A DNA stretch of 64,000 nt from contig JBOEGQ010000004.1 of assembly GCA_050633505.1 (NCBI GenBank), forward strand, positions 62,001-126,000, read 5' to 3'. The notes below the pieces were generated by a model. That model was not told the DNA's origin. It saw only the letters and a program-made list of their open reading frames with translations, and made no database searches. Origin of the DNA: UBA1672 sp050633505. Lineage in GTDB: Bacteria; Pseudomonadota; Alphaproteobacteria; Micavibrionales; Micavibrionaceae. Below, piece after piece: positions 35,227 to 44,684 of this stretch (its first letter is position 1; every line of letters begins with the position of its first letter). A program made the translations under genes and the position numbers.

Positions 35227-38200
35227 ATGACCCAACAATTTGTGCATTTGCATTTACACTCCGCATATTCTTTGGCGGAAGGAGCGATCAAGGTTAAAGA
35301 CCTTGTGAAGGTCTGCGCTGCACAAAAAATCCCCGCGGTTGCCATCACAGATACAAATAATATGTTTGGGGCAATGGAATTTGCCTTGGAGGCTTCAAAA
35401 GCAGGGGTGCAACCAATCCTCGGCTCACAGCTAACCATGGATGATGAAAGCCAGATTGTTCTTCTTGTACAAAATGAAACAGGGTACAAGAACCTGTGTA
35501 AAATCATCAGTGCCTCTTATATGGGGGATACAGAAACAGGTACTGTTTCTGCTTCACACGAAACGTTAAAACAATATGCCGGTGGCTTAATCGCGTTAAG
35601 TGGCGGCATGCAAGGGGCAGTCGCCCAAGCCGCATTTCATCAGCAAATCGAAAAGGCAGAATCCGAAGCCCTGCGCATGAAAGAAATTTTCGGTGATCGC
35701 TTTTACATTGAATTACAAAGACACAACTGGGTCGAAGAGGACAGCGCGGAAGACGCACTGATCGATATCGCCTATAAACACAATATCCCACTTGTCGCCA
35801 CCAATGACTGCTACTTCATGAATAAGGGTGCGCATGAGGCACATGATGCACTTCTCTGTATTGCCGAAGGACGCTATATCAGTGAAGCAGATCGCAGAAC
35901 AGTTACAGCCGAACATTACTTTAAAGCGCCTTCAGAGATGATTGATCTGTTTAAGGATCTCCCCGAAGCCATACAAAACACCGTTACAATCGCACAACGA
36001 TGCTCTTATCTTCTAAAACCAATTGCACCGATCCTTCCCCCGTTTGAAACAGAAAGTAAACGCCCGGAGCCTGAAGAACTCGCCGTTCAATCAAAAGAGG
36101 GGCTACAGTGGCGGCTTGATAAATTCGTATTCACAGAAGGGATGAGCGATAAGGAAAAAGAAGAAACGGCAAAGCCATATTGGGACAGGTTGGATTTTGA
36201 GCTGAACATTATTAACCAAATGGAATTCCCCGGATACTTCCTCATTGTTTCTGACTTTATTAAATGGTCAAAGGAACATAATATTCCCGTCGGACCGGGC
36301 AGGGGGTCCGGTGCAGGCTCTATCGTTGCATGGGCATTGAAAATCACCGACCTTGACCCACTTGCCCTTGGCCTTCTGTTCGAACGTTTCCTAAATCCGG
36401 AACGTGTGTCCATGCCTGACTTCGACGTTGACTTTTGTCAGGACAGACGAGATGAAGTTATCAAATATGTGCAAGAGCGCTATGGCTATGATCATGTCGC
36501 GCAAATTATCACCTTTGGTAAATTGCAAGCACGCGCGGTGGTACGTGATGTCGGACGTGTTCTTCAAATTTCTTATGGTCAGGTCGATAGTATTGCAAAG
36601 CTGATCCCCAACAACCCCGCAAACCCAATGACATTACAAGAGGCACTCGATGCAGATCCAGAGCTTCGGGCAGAACGCGATAAAAATGAAAGCCAACAGA
36701 AACTCATCAATATCGCGCTACAGCTAGAAGGGCTGTATCGTCACGCATCTACACACGCCGCCGGCGTTGTGATTGGTGACAGACCCCTAGATGATCTCAT
36801 TCCGCTATACCGTGATCCACGCTCGGATATGCCCGTTACCCAATTTAACATGAAGTATGTTGAACAAGCAGGCCTTGTTAAATTTGACTTCTTGGGATTG
36901 AAAACCATGACCGTTGTTCAAAAGAGTTTGGATATCGTTCATGAACAAACCGGAGAACGTATTGATGCGCTGGAAATCCCTCTAGACGATCCAAAAGCAT
37001 ATGAGCTTATGTCACGTGGTGATACGGTTGGCGTATTCCAGCTGGAAAGTTCTGGTATGCGTGACATGCTGAAAAAGGTTAAGCCCAACAGGTTTGAAGA
37101 TATTATCGCTCTTGTATCGCTCTATCGTCCGGGACCAATGGATAACATTCCCAAATATATTAGCGTAAAAGAAGAACGTGAAGAACCCGATTACATGCAC
37201 CCTGTCTTACAGCCATTCTTGGAAGAGACTTATGGTATCATGATCTATCAGGAGCAGGTCATGCAAGCAGCACAGGAGCTTGCCGGATATACACTTGGCG
37301 GTGCGGATTTACTTCGCCGTGCCATGGGTAAAAAAATCATGGAAGAGATGGATCGACAGCGTAAGATGTTTGTCGACGGATCGAAAGAACATCACAACGT
37401 ACCGGAAAAGAAGTCTTCTGAAATTTTCGATCAAATCGCAAAATTCGCGGGTTATGGATTTAACAAATCTCACGCGGCGGCTTATGCCCTTATTGCCTAT
37501 TGGACGGCATGGCTTAAGGCCAATTACCCTGTGGAATTCATGGCTGCATCGATGTCTCTTGACCTTGGAAACACAGATAAGTTGAGTGTCTTTAAACAAG
37601 ATATGGATAAGATGGAGCTTCGTGTTCTAACCCCTGATGTAAATAAATCAGAGGCAGATTTTATCGTTGAGAATGGTTCGGTGCGTTATGCCTTGGCCGC
37701 ATTAAAGGGCGTCGGTGAAGATGCCATGGAAAAAATGGTCGCAGAGCGCGAGGAAAATGGCGCTTATAAAAGCCTAGAAGACTTTGCAACACGCCTCGAC
37801 CCCAAAACAATGAACAGGCGTCAATTCGAACAGCTGATCTGCGCTGGTACTTTTGATTCCTTGAATGACAATAGGGCACAGATGAGCGGTGGCGCGGAAA
37901 TTATTGTTAAATACGCGCAAACCCTGCAAGAAGAACGCAACTCTGGGCAAGTCAGTCTCTTTGGCGGAAATGATGATGCAGGCGGCCTTGGCATGCCTGA
38001 ATTACCGGATATTAATAACTGGGACTCGTTAGAAAAACTTGCACGGGAATTCTCCGCAGTTGGTTTTTATCTATCCGCACATCCGCTTGATACACGTCTT
38101 GCACAATTTGAACGCATGAAAATTATGCCATTCTCCCATGTCGAAGAAGACATCCAGACAAAAATGGCGGCGCGCTATCAAATGGCCGGGGTTTTATTAA

Positions 38201-38652
38201 AAAAACAGGAGAAGATGTCTCAAAAGGGCAGTAAATATGCCTTTTTACAACTTTCTGATCCTACAGGTATTTTTGAAGTGATGATATTTTCCGAGACATT
38301 GAATGCATCGCGGGAACATTTGGAGGCGGGGAATGCCTTGCTGCTCACCATAGAGGCAGAAATAAAAGAAGACCAATTACGCTTCCTTTCCTCGAAGATT
38401 CAACCACTTGAGCAAGCGTTAGAAGGAAAGATCCACGCCATAGACATACATTTGTCGGCTTCTGCACCTGCAACAAAAATTAAGGAAGCTTTAGACCAAT
38501 CTGGAAAGGGTCGGTCGAAGATAACAATGTTTGTCCATCTCGGAGATGAGCGCATGGCGAAAATCAATCTTCCCGGATATTGGAATCTTGGCGCGAAAGA
38601 ACGCAACCAAATCAGAGCGGAAAAGGGCGTTAAGCGCATTTCCGAGTTATAA
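35227..38652 (+). CDS. dnaE: DNA polymerase III subunit alpha
   Basis: Replicative polymerase subunit. The 1141-aa protein starts with the PHP domain (VHLHLHSAYSLAEGAIKV), then the palm with GPGRGSGAGSIVAWAL and the catalytic aspartates in MPDFDVDFCQDRRDEVI. The fingers include FNMKYVEQAGLVKFDFLGLKT and YRPGPMDNIPKYI. A helix-hairpin-helix region (YALAALKGVGEDAMEKM) and the OB-fold (MAGVLLKKQEKMSQKGSKYAFL) follow. The C-terminal tau-binding domain ends EKGVKRISEL. Length is normal for alphaproteobacteria. It lies 45 bases after lolD, the conserved order, and is convergent with the next gene 16 bases away. Confidence 0.97.
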   Translation: MTQQFVHLHLHSAYSLAEGAIKVKDLVKVCAAQKIPAVAITDTNNMFGAMEFALEASKAGVQPILGSQLTMDDESQIVLLVQNETGYKNLCKIISASYMGDTETGTVSASHETLKQYAGGLIALSGGMQGAVAQAAFHQQIEKAESEALRMKEIFGDRFYIELQRHNWVEEDSAEDALIDIAYKHNIPLVATNDCYFMNKGAHEAHDALLCIAEGRYISEADRRTVTAEHYFKAPSEMIDLFKDLPEAIQNTVTIAQRCSYLLKPIAPILPPFETESKRPEPEELAVQSKEGLQWRLDKFVFTEGMSDKEKEETAKPYWDRLDFELNIINQMEFPGYFLIVSDFIKWSKEHNIPVGPGRGSGAGSIVAWALKITDLDPLALGLLFERFLNPERVSMPDFDVDFCQDRRDEVIKYVQERYGYDHVAQIITFGKLQARAVVRDVGRVLQISYGQVDSIAKLIPNNPANPMTLQEALDADPELRAERDKNESQQKLINIALQLEGLYRHASTHAAGVVIGDRPLDDLIPLYRDPRSDMPVTQFNMKYVEQAGLVKFDFLGLKTMTVVQKSLDIVHEQTGERIDALEIPLDDPKAYELMSRGDTVGVFQLESSGMRDMLKKVKPNRFEDIIALVSLYRPGPMDNIPKYISVKEEREEPDYMHPVLQPFLEETYGIMIYQEQVMQAAQELAGYTLGGADLLRRAMGKKIMEEMDRQRKMFVDGSKEHHNVPEKKSSEIFDQIAKFAGYGFNKSHAAAYALIAYWTAWLKANYPVEFMAASMSLDLGNTDKLSVFKQDMDKMELRVLTPDVNKSEADFIVENGSVRYALAALKGVGEDAMEKMVAEREENGAYKSLEDFATRLDPKTMNRRQFEQLICAGTFDSLNDNRAQMSGGAEIIVKYAQTLQEERNSGQVSLFGGNDDAGGLGMPELPDINNWDSLEKLAREFSAVGFYLSAHPLDTRLAQFERMKIMPFSHVEEDIQTKMAARYQMAGVLLKKQEKMSQKGSKYAFLQLSDPTGIFEVMIFSETLNASREHLEAGNALLLTIEAEIKEDQLRFLSSKIQPLEQALEGKIHAIDIHLSASAPATKIKEALDQSGKGRSKITMFVHLGDERMAKINLPGYWNLGAKERNQIRAEKGVKRISEL

Positions 38653-38668
38653 GGCAGAGCCGAACAAC

Positions 38669-39670
38669 CTACATTTTAAGACTGGAAGGATTATTTTCAT
38701 TCCCAGATAAAGTCTCTTCTTGAACAGCCATGGTATCTCCTTGCAAGATTGAACCATCACCACCGGCGAGTTCAAAACCATCCAGCCCCTCATTAAGACT
38801 TGCAGACGGTTCATAATGCTGCAACTCACGTTTAAAATCACCTGTCATACGGTTATTGATAAGCTGATCTTTTATCTCTCCCATGTTAAAAAACTGGGAT
38901 TCGTACTTCATAGTAGAAACACCATTTTCCTGCATACCCTGACTAACTGCTGCTTCAAGCTGTATACGTGTTTCTTTATCCAATGAATTAGACTGCAATG
39001 CCTCGATTACCTGCTCTCGATCCCATTCACCACCCATAAGTTCCGCCGCACGATCAGCTACCCCTTCAACACGGGCATTATGATCTTCTTGTGGCTCACC
39101 ACGGATTTTCCCGTTTTCAATAACATATTCTTCGGTTGTTTTCGTTATAATCGTGGTGGTTTGAGGCGTCACGGCGACCTCAACCGTTTCTTCATGTATC
39201 GGTACATCCGGTTCATCCCATCCTTCAGGACCACCGGTTTGAATATCTGCCTTCGCGTTTCCACCTTGTAGATACATTGGTGTCTCTTCCGAGTCTTTCA
39301 ACGACATCACGATGTCATCTAACGTAAACTCATCAACTTCAAAGCCAGCAGCCTCCGCCACCATATGGACATGATCACGTAATTCATTATCAGGAATATC
39401 TTGCGGTGGTTTATTAAGAATAGTACCTGCACGATCAAGTAACTCGCTCGGGTTTTCAATTGGAGCAATCATGTTGACCATCCCCATCTGCACATCGGAA
39501 TCAGGTACAGTTAAATCATCCTCTACTACATTGGAAATCTCTGAAGGAACATTATTATCCTCTATTTCTGTATTCTGCCGTAATGCATCCATTTCAACTT
39601 GCTGCTGTAGTTTAAATGCATCCATTTCTGCCTGCTGTTGTTTTTTCCAAGTTTCAAAGTCATCGGGCAC
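38669..39670 (-). CDS. Unknown acidic 333-aa protein with N-terminal Gln/Met repeat
   Basis: Function not recognised. The protein is strongly acidic, has no Cys, no signal and no membrane segment, and looks largely disordered or helical. Residues ~9-31 contain two copies of a coiled-coil-like unit (QQQAEMDAFKL then QQQVEMDALRQ). Later stretches are Thr/Val-rich (VTPQTTTIITKTTEEYVIE) or helical (EVIEALQSN-like, RIQLEAAVSQGM). The start is GTG 39670 with AAGAGG eight bases upstream. It stands alone between dnaE (convergent) and rpsB (divergent). It could be a lineage-specific cytoplasmic protein. Confidence 0.65.
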   Translation of the reverse strand: MPDDFETWKKQQQAEMDAFKLQQQVEMDALRQNTEIEDNNVPSEISNVVEDDLTVPDSDVQMGMVNMIAPIENPSELLDRAGTILNKPPQDIPDNELRDHVHMVAEAAGFEVDEFTLDDIVMSLKDSEETPMYLQGGNAKADIQTGGPEGWDEPDVPIHEETVEVAVTPQTTTIITKTTEEYVIENGKIRGEPQEDHNARVEGVADRAAELMGGEWDREQVIEALQSNSLDKETRIQLEAAVSQGMQENGVSTMKYESQFFNMGEIKDQLINNRMTGDFKRELQHYEPSASLNEGLDGFELAGGDGSILQGDTMAVQEETLSGNENNPSSLKM

Positions 39671-39784
39671 GATAATATCCTCTTATAAACATTCATAAAT
39701 ATACACTTAATCATTTAAACACAAACAAACAACATTATGCAAAAACGTTTCAATAATTCAGGCGAAAAACCCAACACTTTTTCC

Positions 39785-39813
39785 TTGCAAAACCTTGTGT
39801 TTCGCTGTAGAAA
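39785..39813 (+). promoter_or_regulatory. Candidate promoter of rpsB-tsf
   Basis: TTGCAA (39785-39790), a 17-base spacer and TAGAAA (39808-39813) would start transcription near 39820, giving a leader of about 115 bases. It lies in the 264-base divergent gap 39671-39934 upstream of rpsB. Confidence 0.35.
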
Positions 39814-39872
39814 GCATCCAGTTTAAATTCACATGCGGAATTTGGGACTTTATTTATCTGAGTAAATTCCCA

Positions 39873-39919
39873 TCCGGTGTAGCAATAGCTACTCACGATT
39901 TCGCAGAGGTATAACCGGA
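39873..39919 (+). promoter_or_regulatory. Possible structured leader of rpsB
   Basis: TCCGGT (39873-39878) can pair with ACCGGA (39914-39919). Directly inside it GTAGC (39879-39883) pairs with GCTAC (39888-39892) around an AATA loop. The outer stem ends 1 base before the AAGGAG ribosome site (39921-39926), so folding or protein binding could affect translation. Autoregulation by ribosomal protein S2 is known for rpsB leaders in gammaproteobacteria; its presence here is inference. Confidence 0.35.
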
Positions 39920-39934
39920 AAAGGAGATATAAAA

Positions 39935-40756
39935 ATGGCAGTACCTGAATTCACTATGCGTCAACTACTAGAGGCTGGCGTTCACTTTGGTCATCACACA
40001 CGTCGTTGGAACCCCAAAATGCGCCAATACATCTTTGGTGTACGTAACGGTGTTCACATTCTTGACCTTCAACAAACACAGCCAATGCTGGCAAATTCTT
40101 TGACAGAGATTCGTAATATCGTTTCAAAAGGCGGACGTATTCTTTTTGTTGGAACAAAACGTCAGGCACAAGAAACAATCGCAGAAAGCGCAAAGCGCTG
40201 TGGTCAGTACTATGTCAATCACCGCTGGTTGGGTGGAATGATGACAAACTGGAAAACAATCACTGCATCAATCAAACGTTATGACCAAGTTCAAAAAATT
40301 CTTTCTGGTGACCAAAGCGGTTTCACGAAAAAAGAACTTCTTATGATGACACGTGAACGTGACAAGCTTGAACTTTCTATTGGTGGTATCAAGGATATGG
40401 GTGGACAGCCTGATGCGCTATTCATCATTGATACAAACAAAGAAGATATCGCAATTAAAGAAGCCAACAAGCTTGGCATTCCTGTTTTCGCAATTGTTGA
40501 CAGTAACTCAAGCTTAGACGGTGTTGATTACCCAATCCCAGGGAATGATGACGCATTACGCGCAATTGATCTTTACTGTGAACTTGTTTCTGCCGCTGTT
40601 CTGGACGGATTGCAAGCTGAGCTATCAACAACAAGTGTTGATCCTGGCGAAGCTGTCGATGTTGAAGTTAAACTTCCTGAAGACAGTAAAAAGGCTGCAA
40701 AAGCTAAGAAAGAAAAAGCTCCGGCAGCAACAGAAAAGAAAGCAGCATCGGCTTAA
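39935..40756 (+). CDS. rpsB: 30S ribosomal protein S2
   Basis: Small-subunit ribosomal protein near the platform/head junction, needed for S1 binding. The 273-aa protein has the S2 signature regions TMRQLLEAGVHFGHHTRRWNP, VNHRWLGGMMTNWKTI, PDALFIIDTNKEDIAIKEAN and PIPGNDDALRAIDLYC. The C-terminal ~50 residues are a Lys/Ala-rich extension common in alphaproteobacteria. A strong AAGGAG precedes the ATG. It is followed by tsf, the near-universal partner. Confidence 0.98.
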   Translation: MAVPEFTMRQLLEAGVHFGHHTRRWNPKMRQYIFGVRNGVHILDLQQTQPMLANSLTEIRNIVSKGGRILFVGTKRQAQETIAESAKRCGQYYVNHRWLGGMMTNWKTITASIKRYDQVQKILSGDQSGFTKKELLMMTRERDKLELSIGGIKDMGGQPDALFIIDTNKEDIAIKEANKLGIPVFAIVDSNSSLDGVDYPIPGNDDALRAIDLYCELVSAAVLDGLQAELSTTSVDPGEAVDVEVKLPEDSKKAAKAKKEKAPAATEKKAASA

Positions 40757-40813
40757 TTGCCGGTGCTCTTGCACAATCTATAGAATTTTAATTGTTAAAA
40801 TGAGGACGAAAAT

Positions 40814-41728
40814 ATGGCTATTACAGCATCAATGGTGAAGGAATTGCGCGAATCTACAGGTGTTGGCATGATGGACGCAAAAAAGGCTTTAGTTGAGAAT
40901 GATGGTAACATTGATCAGGCTATTGACTGGTTGCGCACAAAAGGTCTTGCAAAAGCTGCGAAGAAATCAGGGCGTACAGCTGCGGAAGGTCTTGTTGCTG
41001 TTGTGACAGAAGGAACTGTTGGCGCGGTTGTTGAAGTTAATGCAGAAACAGATTTCGTTGCACGTAACGAAGAATTCCAAGGCTTTGTAAAGCAGGTTGC
41101 AGAAGCAGCGAAAACTGTTGATACAGTGGAGGATCTTGCCACTGCAGATTTGAATGGTAAGGCTGTTTCTGAAACACTGACGGATCTAATTGCAACAATT
41201 GGCGAAAATATGGCTCTACGTCGTATGACACGTCTAAATGTTGAACAAGGAAACGTTGTTGGATATGTTCACTCTGCTTTGACAGATGGTTTAGGTAAAA
41301 TCGGTGTTTTGGTTGCCCTTCAATCTTCAGCCGATGAAGCAACATTACAAACTCTTGGTAAGCAAATCGCAATGCATGTTGCTGCTGCAAACCCACAGTT
41401 CCTTAATAAATCATCTGTAGCCCCTGAAGTTCTTGATCGTGAACGTACAGTTCTAAAAGAGCAAGCAATGGAATCCGGCAAGCCAGCTGAAATCGCAGAA
41501 AAAATGGTTGAAGGTCGTATCCGTAAATTCTATGAAGAAATTTGCTTAACAGAGCAAGCCTTCATCATGGATACAGACAAAACTGTTGCAGAAGCGATTG
41601 ATGCGGCAGCTAAAGAAGCTGGAGCCTCAATTGAATTAACGGCATTTGCCCGTGTTCAGCTTGGCGAAGGCATTGAAAAAGAAGAAACTGATTTCGCCGC
41701 AGAAGTTGCTGCAGTTGCAAACGGTTAA
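40814..41728 (+). CDS. tsf: Elongation factor Ts
   Basis: Guanine-nucleotide exchange factor for EF-Tu. The 304-aa protein has the N-terminal UBA-like domain (MVKELRESTGVGMMDAKKAL), the EF-Tu-contacting motif EVNAETDFVARNEEF, the duplicated core (ENMALRRMTRL, AMHVAAANPQFLN) and the C-terminal helical module. Length is normal. It lies 57 bases after rpsB, and a 9-bp hairpin stands in the 175-base gap after its stop. Confidence 0.98.
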   Translation: MAITASMVKELRESTGVGMMDAKKALVENDGNIDQAIDWLRTKGLAKAAKKSGRTAAEGLVAVVTEGTVGAVVEVNAETDFVARNEEFQGFVKQVAEAAKTVDTVEDLATADLNGKAVSETLTDLIATIGENMALRRMTRLNVEQGNVVGYVHSALTDGLGKIGVLVALQSSADEATLQTLGKQIAMHVAAANPQFLNKSSVAPEVLDRERTVLKEQAMESGKPAEIAEKMVEGRIRKFYEEICLTEQAFIMDTDKTVAEAIDAAAKEAGASIELTAFARVQLGEGIEKEETDFAAEVAAVANG

Positions 41729-41775
41729 CTTCATTCTATAACGTCAACTCAGACAGTTATATATTATCTATTTCA

Positions 41776-41799
41776 GGGCAAAGTGTAAAAACTTTGCCC
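41776..41799 (+). terminator. 9-bp hairpin between tsf and pyrH (possible terminator or attenuator)
   Basis: GGGCAAAGT (41776-41784), loop GTAAAA, then ACTTTGCCC (41791-41799) form a perfect 9-bp stem. No T-run follows, so it may be a processing or pausing site and not a strong intrinsic terminator. A second small hairpin AACACC-TTC-GGTGTT follows at 41820-41834. Confidence 0.45.
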
Positions 41800-41903
41800 G
41801 TTGATAATATTGGCCTAAAAACACCTTCGGTGTTGCGTCATTGCATGGCTGTCTTTATATTCAAGATAATTTATCCGAACTGAAATAGAGTAGGGCCATC
41901 GGA

Positions 41904-42653
41904 ATGACCGCCAAAGAGAACACCCAAGCAATAAGTTCAACGCACCCTTATAAGCGTATTATGCTTAAAATGTCCGGCGAAGTTCTTATGGGGAAGAATG
42001 AATTTGGCATCGACTCAGACACAGTAAAACGGGTGGCAAACGATATCAAAGACGTTATTGACCTTGGTATAGAGGTATGTGTCGTCGTCGGTGCAGGTAA
42101 CATATTCCGCGGTGTTTCCGGCGCAGCAGACGGAATGGATCGAACCACAGCAGATTATATGGGTATGCTTGGCATTGTTATGAATGCCTTGGCATTACAA
42201 AATGCTCTTGAAAATATGGATGTTTATACACGGGTACAGTCGGCCATTCGTATGGACTCTATATGTGAACCTTATATCCGACGTAAAGCAGTCCGTCATA
42301 TGTCCAAAGGCCGTGTTGTTATTTTTGCAGCCGGTACCGGTAACCCATATTTCACAACCGATACAGCCGCAGCCCTTCGTGCATCGGAAATGGATTGTGA
42401 TGTGATTATGAAGGCCACAAAAGTGGATGGCGTTTATTCTGCTGATCCAAAGAAAGATCCAACCGCAGAGCATTATGAGCGCATATCCTATATCGATGTT
42501 TTGACAAAGGATTTAAAGGTCATGGACGCCACGGCAATATCTCTTGCCCGTGAGAATAATATTCCTATTGTTGTATTTTCTGTATTAGAAGAGGGAAGCT
42601 TTGCAAAGGTCGCAAAATCCCTTGGGAAATTCACAATCGTAACAAACACGTAA
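41904..42653 (+). CDS. pyrH: Uridylate kinase (UMP kinase)
   Basis: Hexameric bacterial UMP kinase (amino-acid kinase fold) making UDP for pyrimidine nucleotides. The 249-aa protein has RIMLKMSGEVLMG (phosphate binding), VVVGAGNIFRGVSGA, DRTTADYMGMLGIVMNALAL, GTGNPYFTTDTAAALRA and KVDGVYSADPKKDP. There is a ~15-residue polar N-terminal extension. Conserved tsf-pyrH-frr order. Confidence 0.97.
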   Translation: MTAKENTQAISSTHPYKRIMLKMSGEVLMGKNEFGIDSDTVKRVANDIKDVIDLGIEVCVVVGAGNIFRGVSGAADGMDRTTADYMGMLGIVMNALALQNALENMDVYTRVQSAIRMDSICEPYIRRKAVRHMSKGRVVIFAAGTGNPYFTTDTAAALRASEMDCDVIMKATKVDGVYSADPKKDPTAEHYERISYIDVLTKDLKVMDATAISLARENNIPIVVFSVLEEGSFAKVAKSLGKFTIVTNT

Positions 42654-42688
42654 ATATTGAAACAAGAATAGAGTGAAGGGGACAAATA

Positions 42689-43243
42689 ATGTCATATAGT
42701 AAAAATGATCTGAAACGTCGCATGGATGGCGCAATCGATGTCTTACAAAAAGAGCTTTCCGGACTTCGTACAGGGCGCGCCTCTGCAAGTTTGCTAGACC
42801 CTGTTGTTGTTGATCTATATGGCAGCAAGATGCCCCTTAATCAAGTCGGTACAATAAGCGTTCCTGAACCACGTATGCTCTCTGTTCAAGTTTGGGATGC
42901 TTCTGCGGTAAAGGCCGTGGAAAAGGCTATTCGTGATGGTGGACTGGGTTTAAACCCCATGCCGGAAGGGAATAACATCCGCATTCCAATTCCTGATTTG
43001 AATGAAGAACGTAGGCAAGAACTTACAAAAGTTGCAGGAAAATATGCCGAAAACGCAAGAATTTCTGTTCGCAATGTCCGCCGTGATGGTATGGATAGCC
43101 TTAAGAAAATGGAAAAAGGCAGTGAAATCACAGAAGATGATCTAAAACGTTTATCTGATGAAGTTCAAAAGCTGACTGATGACAGTATTAAATCGATTGA
43201 TACGATGCTTGTTGATAAAGAAAAAGATATTATGACCGTTTAG
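42689..43243 (+). CDS. frr: Ribosome recycling factor
   Basis: Splits post-termination ribosomes together with EF-G. The 184-aa protein has the three-helix-bundle ends (LKRRMDGAIDVLQKELSGLRTGRASASLLDP and the late KKMEKGSEITEDDLKRLSDEVQKLTDD) and the beta domain (GTISVPEPRMLSVQVWD, IRIPIPDLNEERRQEL). The ATG follows GAAGGGGACAAATA. It lies 35 bases after pyrH and 13 before uppS. Confidence 0.97.
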   Translation: MSYSKNDLKRRMDGAIDVLQKELSGLRTGRASASLLDPVVVDLYGSKMPLNQVGTISVPEPRMLSVQVWDASAVKAVEKAIRDGGLGLNPMPEGNNIRIPIPDLNEERRQELTKVAGKYAENARISVRNVRRDGMDSLKKMEKGSEITEDDLKRLSDEVQKLTDDSIKSIDTMLVDKEKDIMTV

Positions 43244-43256
43244 GGCCTTACCTATC

Positions 43257-44000
43257 ATGTTTCGCACCTCTTCGAAAAAACACCCAACCATACCCAAACA
43301 TGTTGCCGTTATCATGGATGGCAACGGGCGTTGGGCAAAAAAGCGTGGTTTACCACGTAGCATCGGGCATAAAAAAGGGGCAGAGAGCGCACGTAAGATT
43401 GTCGAAAATGCCAGTAAAGCGGGCATAGAGTTCATCACATTATTCGGCTTTTCCTCTGAAAACTGGAACAGACCACAAAGTGAAATCAAAGAACTGATGA
43501 AGCTTTTACGGCATTATCTACGTTCTGAGACAGCAGAGCTTCATAATAAAAACGCAAAGCTAAGCGTTATTGGAGCAAGAGATAGTCTTGACACCGATAT
43601 TATTGAATTGATCGAAAATGCAGAGCAACTCACGCAAAACAATACCGGAATCCATGTTATTATCGCACTCAGCTATGGCGGTAAGCATGACATTGCACAA
43701 GCAACATACAAGATCGTAGAAGAGGCACTGAAAAACGGAAAAGTGCCTTGTGTAACCAAGATCGAAGACATGATATCAGAACGATTATTCACGCGCGATA
43801 TCCCGGATCCTGATCTCTTAATTCGTACAAGCGGCGAACAAAGAATTAGTAACTTCCTTTTATGGCAATGCGCATATACAGAGATGTTTTTCACAGAAAC
43901 ATTATGGCCTGACTTTGATGCAGACGATTTGAGTGAAGCACTCGAAGATTATCAGTCTCGCGATCGTCGCTATGGCGCAATAAAGCAATCAGAAGGCTAA
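43257..44000 (+). CDS. uppS: Undecaprenyl diphosphate synthase
   Basis: cis-Prenyltransferase making the C55 lipid carrier for peptidoglycan and LPS. The 247-aa protein has HVAVIMDGNGRWAKKRG (catalytic Asp and phosphate loop), IGHKKGAESARKIVENA, LFGFSSENWNRP, LSYGGKHDI, and DPDLLIRTSGEQRISNFLLWQ with the C-terminal substrate-binding region. Uses isoprenyl precursors that IspG and Dxr, also in this window, help make. cdsA starts 2 bases after its stop. Confidence 0.97.
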   Translation: MFRTSSKKHPTIPKHVAVIMDGNGRWAKKRGLPRSIGHKKGAESARKIVENASKAGIEFITLFGFSSENWNRPQSEIKELMKLLRHYLRSETAELHNKNAKLSVIGARDSLDTDIIELIENAEQLTQNNTGIHVIIALSYGGKHDIAQATYKIVEEALKNGKVPCVTKIEDMISERLFTRDIPDPDLLIRTSGEQRISNFLLWQCAYTEMFFTETLWPDFDADDLSEALEDYQSRDRRYGAIKQSEG

Positions 44001-44002
44001 TC

Positions 44003-44680
44003 ATGTCATCAACATTGGTCAAAAGGATCGTCTCCGCCGTTATTCTTGCACCTTGTTTTTTATTCACGATTGTATATGGCGGATGGTTTCTTGCCATATG
44101 GCTTTTTATATCCTTTTTAATCTCTCTTTATGAATGGCTTGGTTTATCTAAACGATTGGAATATTTTATTCCAATCATGTTTCTTGGCACTGTCTATATG
44201 GCAATATCCTATAGCAGCTTTCTGGCTTTAAGAGAGATATACTCCTTAAACATATTATTGATATTCCTTGGCATGATCTGGTTTAGCGATATTGGAGCTT
44301 ATTTTGTCGGCAAAACATTCGGCGGGCCTAAGCTAATTGAACAAGTCAGCCCCAATAAAACATGGAGTGGTTTTGGCGGTGCTTTAATATCACCTGCTAT
44401 TTTTGCATTATTATGGGTGACTTTATTGGGCACAGATACATTTCTTGATCAAACGCCTTGGTTTTTCTTATACCCAATCGTTTTTGCACTGGGAATTATT
44501 CTCGGGGCTGTGGGGCAGGCGGGAGACTTACTCGTTTCATTTATAAAAAGGCAAGCCAACGTCAAAGATACCGGGCACATTATTCCCGGCCATGGTGGAT
44601 TACTTGATAGAATTGACTCAATGCTATTAGGCGCGCCTGTATTCCTTATCATAATTACCTTATTATCTTATATTCTGTAG
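44003..44680 (+). CDS. cdsA: Phosphatidate cytidylyltransferase (short form)
   Basis: Membrane enzyme converting phosphatidic acid and CTP to CDP-diacylglycerol. The 225-aa protein has six or so helices and the signature region MIWFSDIGAYFVGKTFGGPK, SPNKTWSGFGGAL, QAGDLLVSFIKRQANVKDTG and IPGHGGLLDRIDSMLLGAP, with the Mg-binding Asp. It is shorter than most CdsA proteins (about 260-280 aa), mainly at the N-terminal helices, but the catalytic C-terminal part is intact. dxr follows 4 bases later. Confidence 0.95.
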   Translation: MSSTLVKRIVSAVILAPCFLFTIVYGGWFLAIWLFISFLISLYEWLGLSKRLEYFIPIMFLGTVYMAISYSSFLALREIYSLNILLIFLGMIWFSDIGAYFVGKTFGGPKLIEQVSPNKTWSGFGGALISPAIFALLWVTLLGTDTFLDQTPWFFLYPIVFALGIILGAVGQAGDLLVSFIKRQANVKDTGHIIPGHGGLLDRIDSMLLGAPVFLIIITLLSYIL

Positions 44681-44684
44681 ACAC

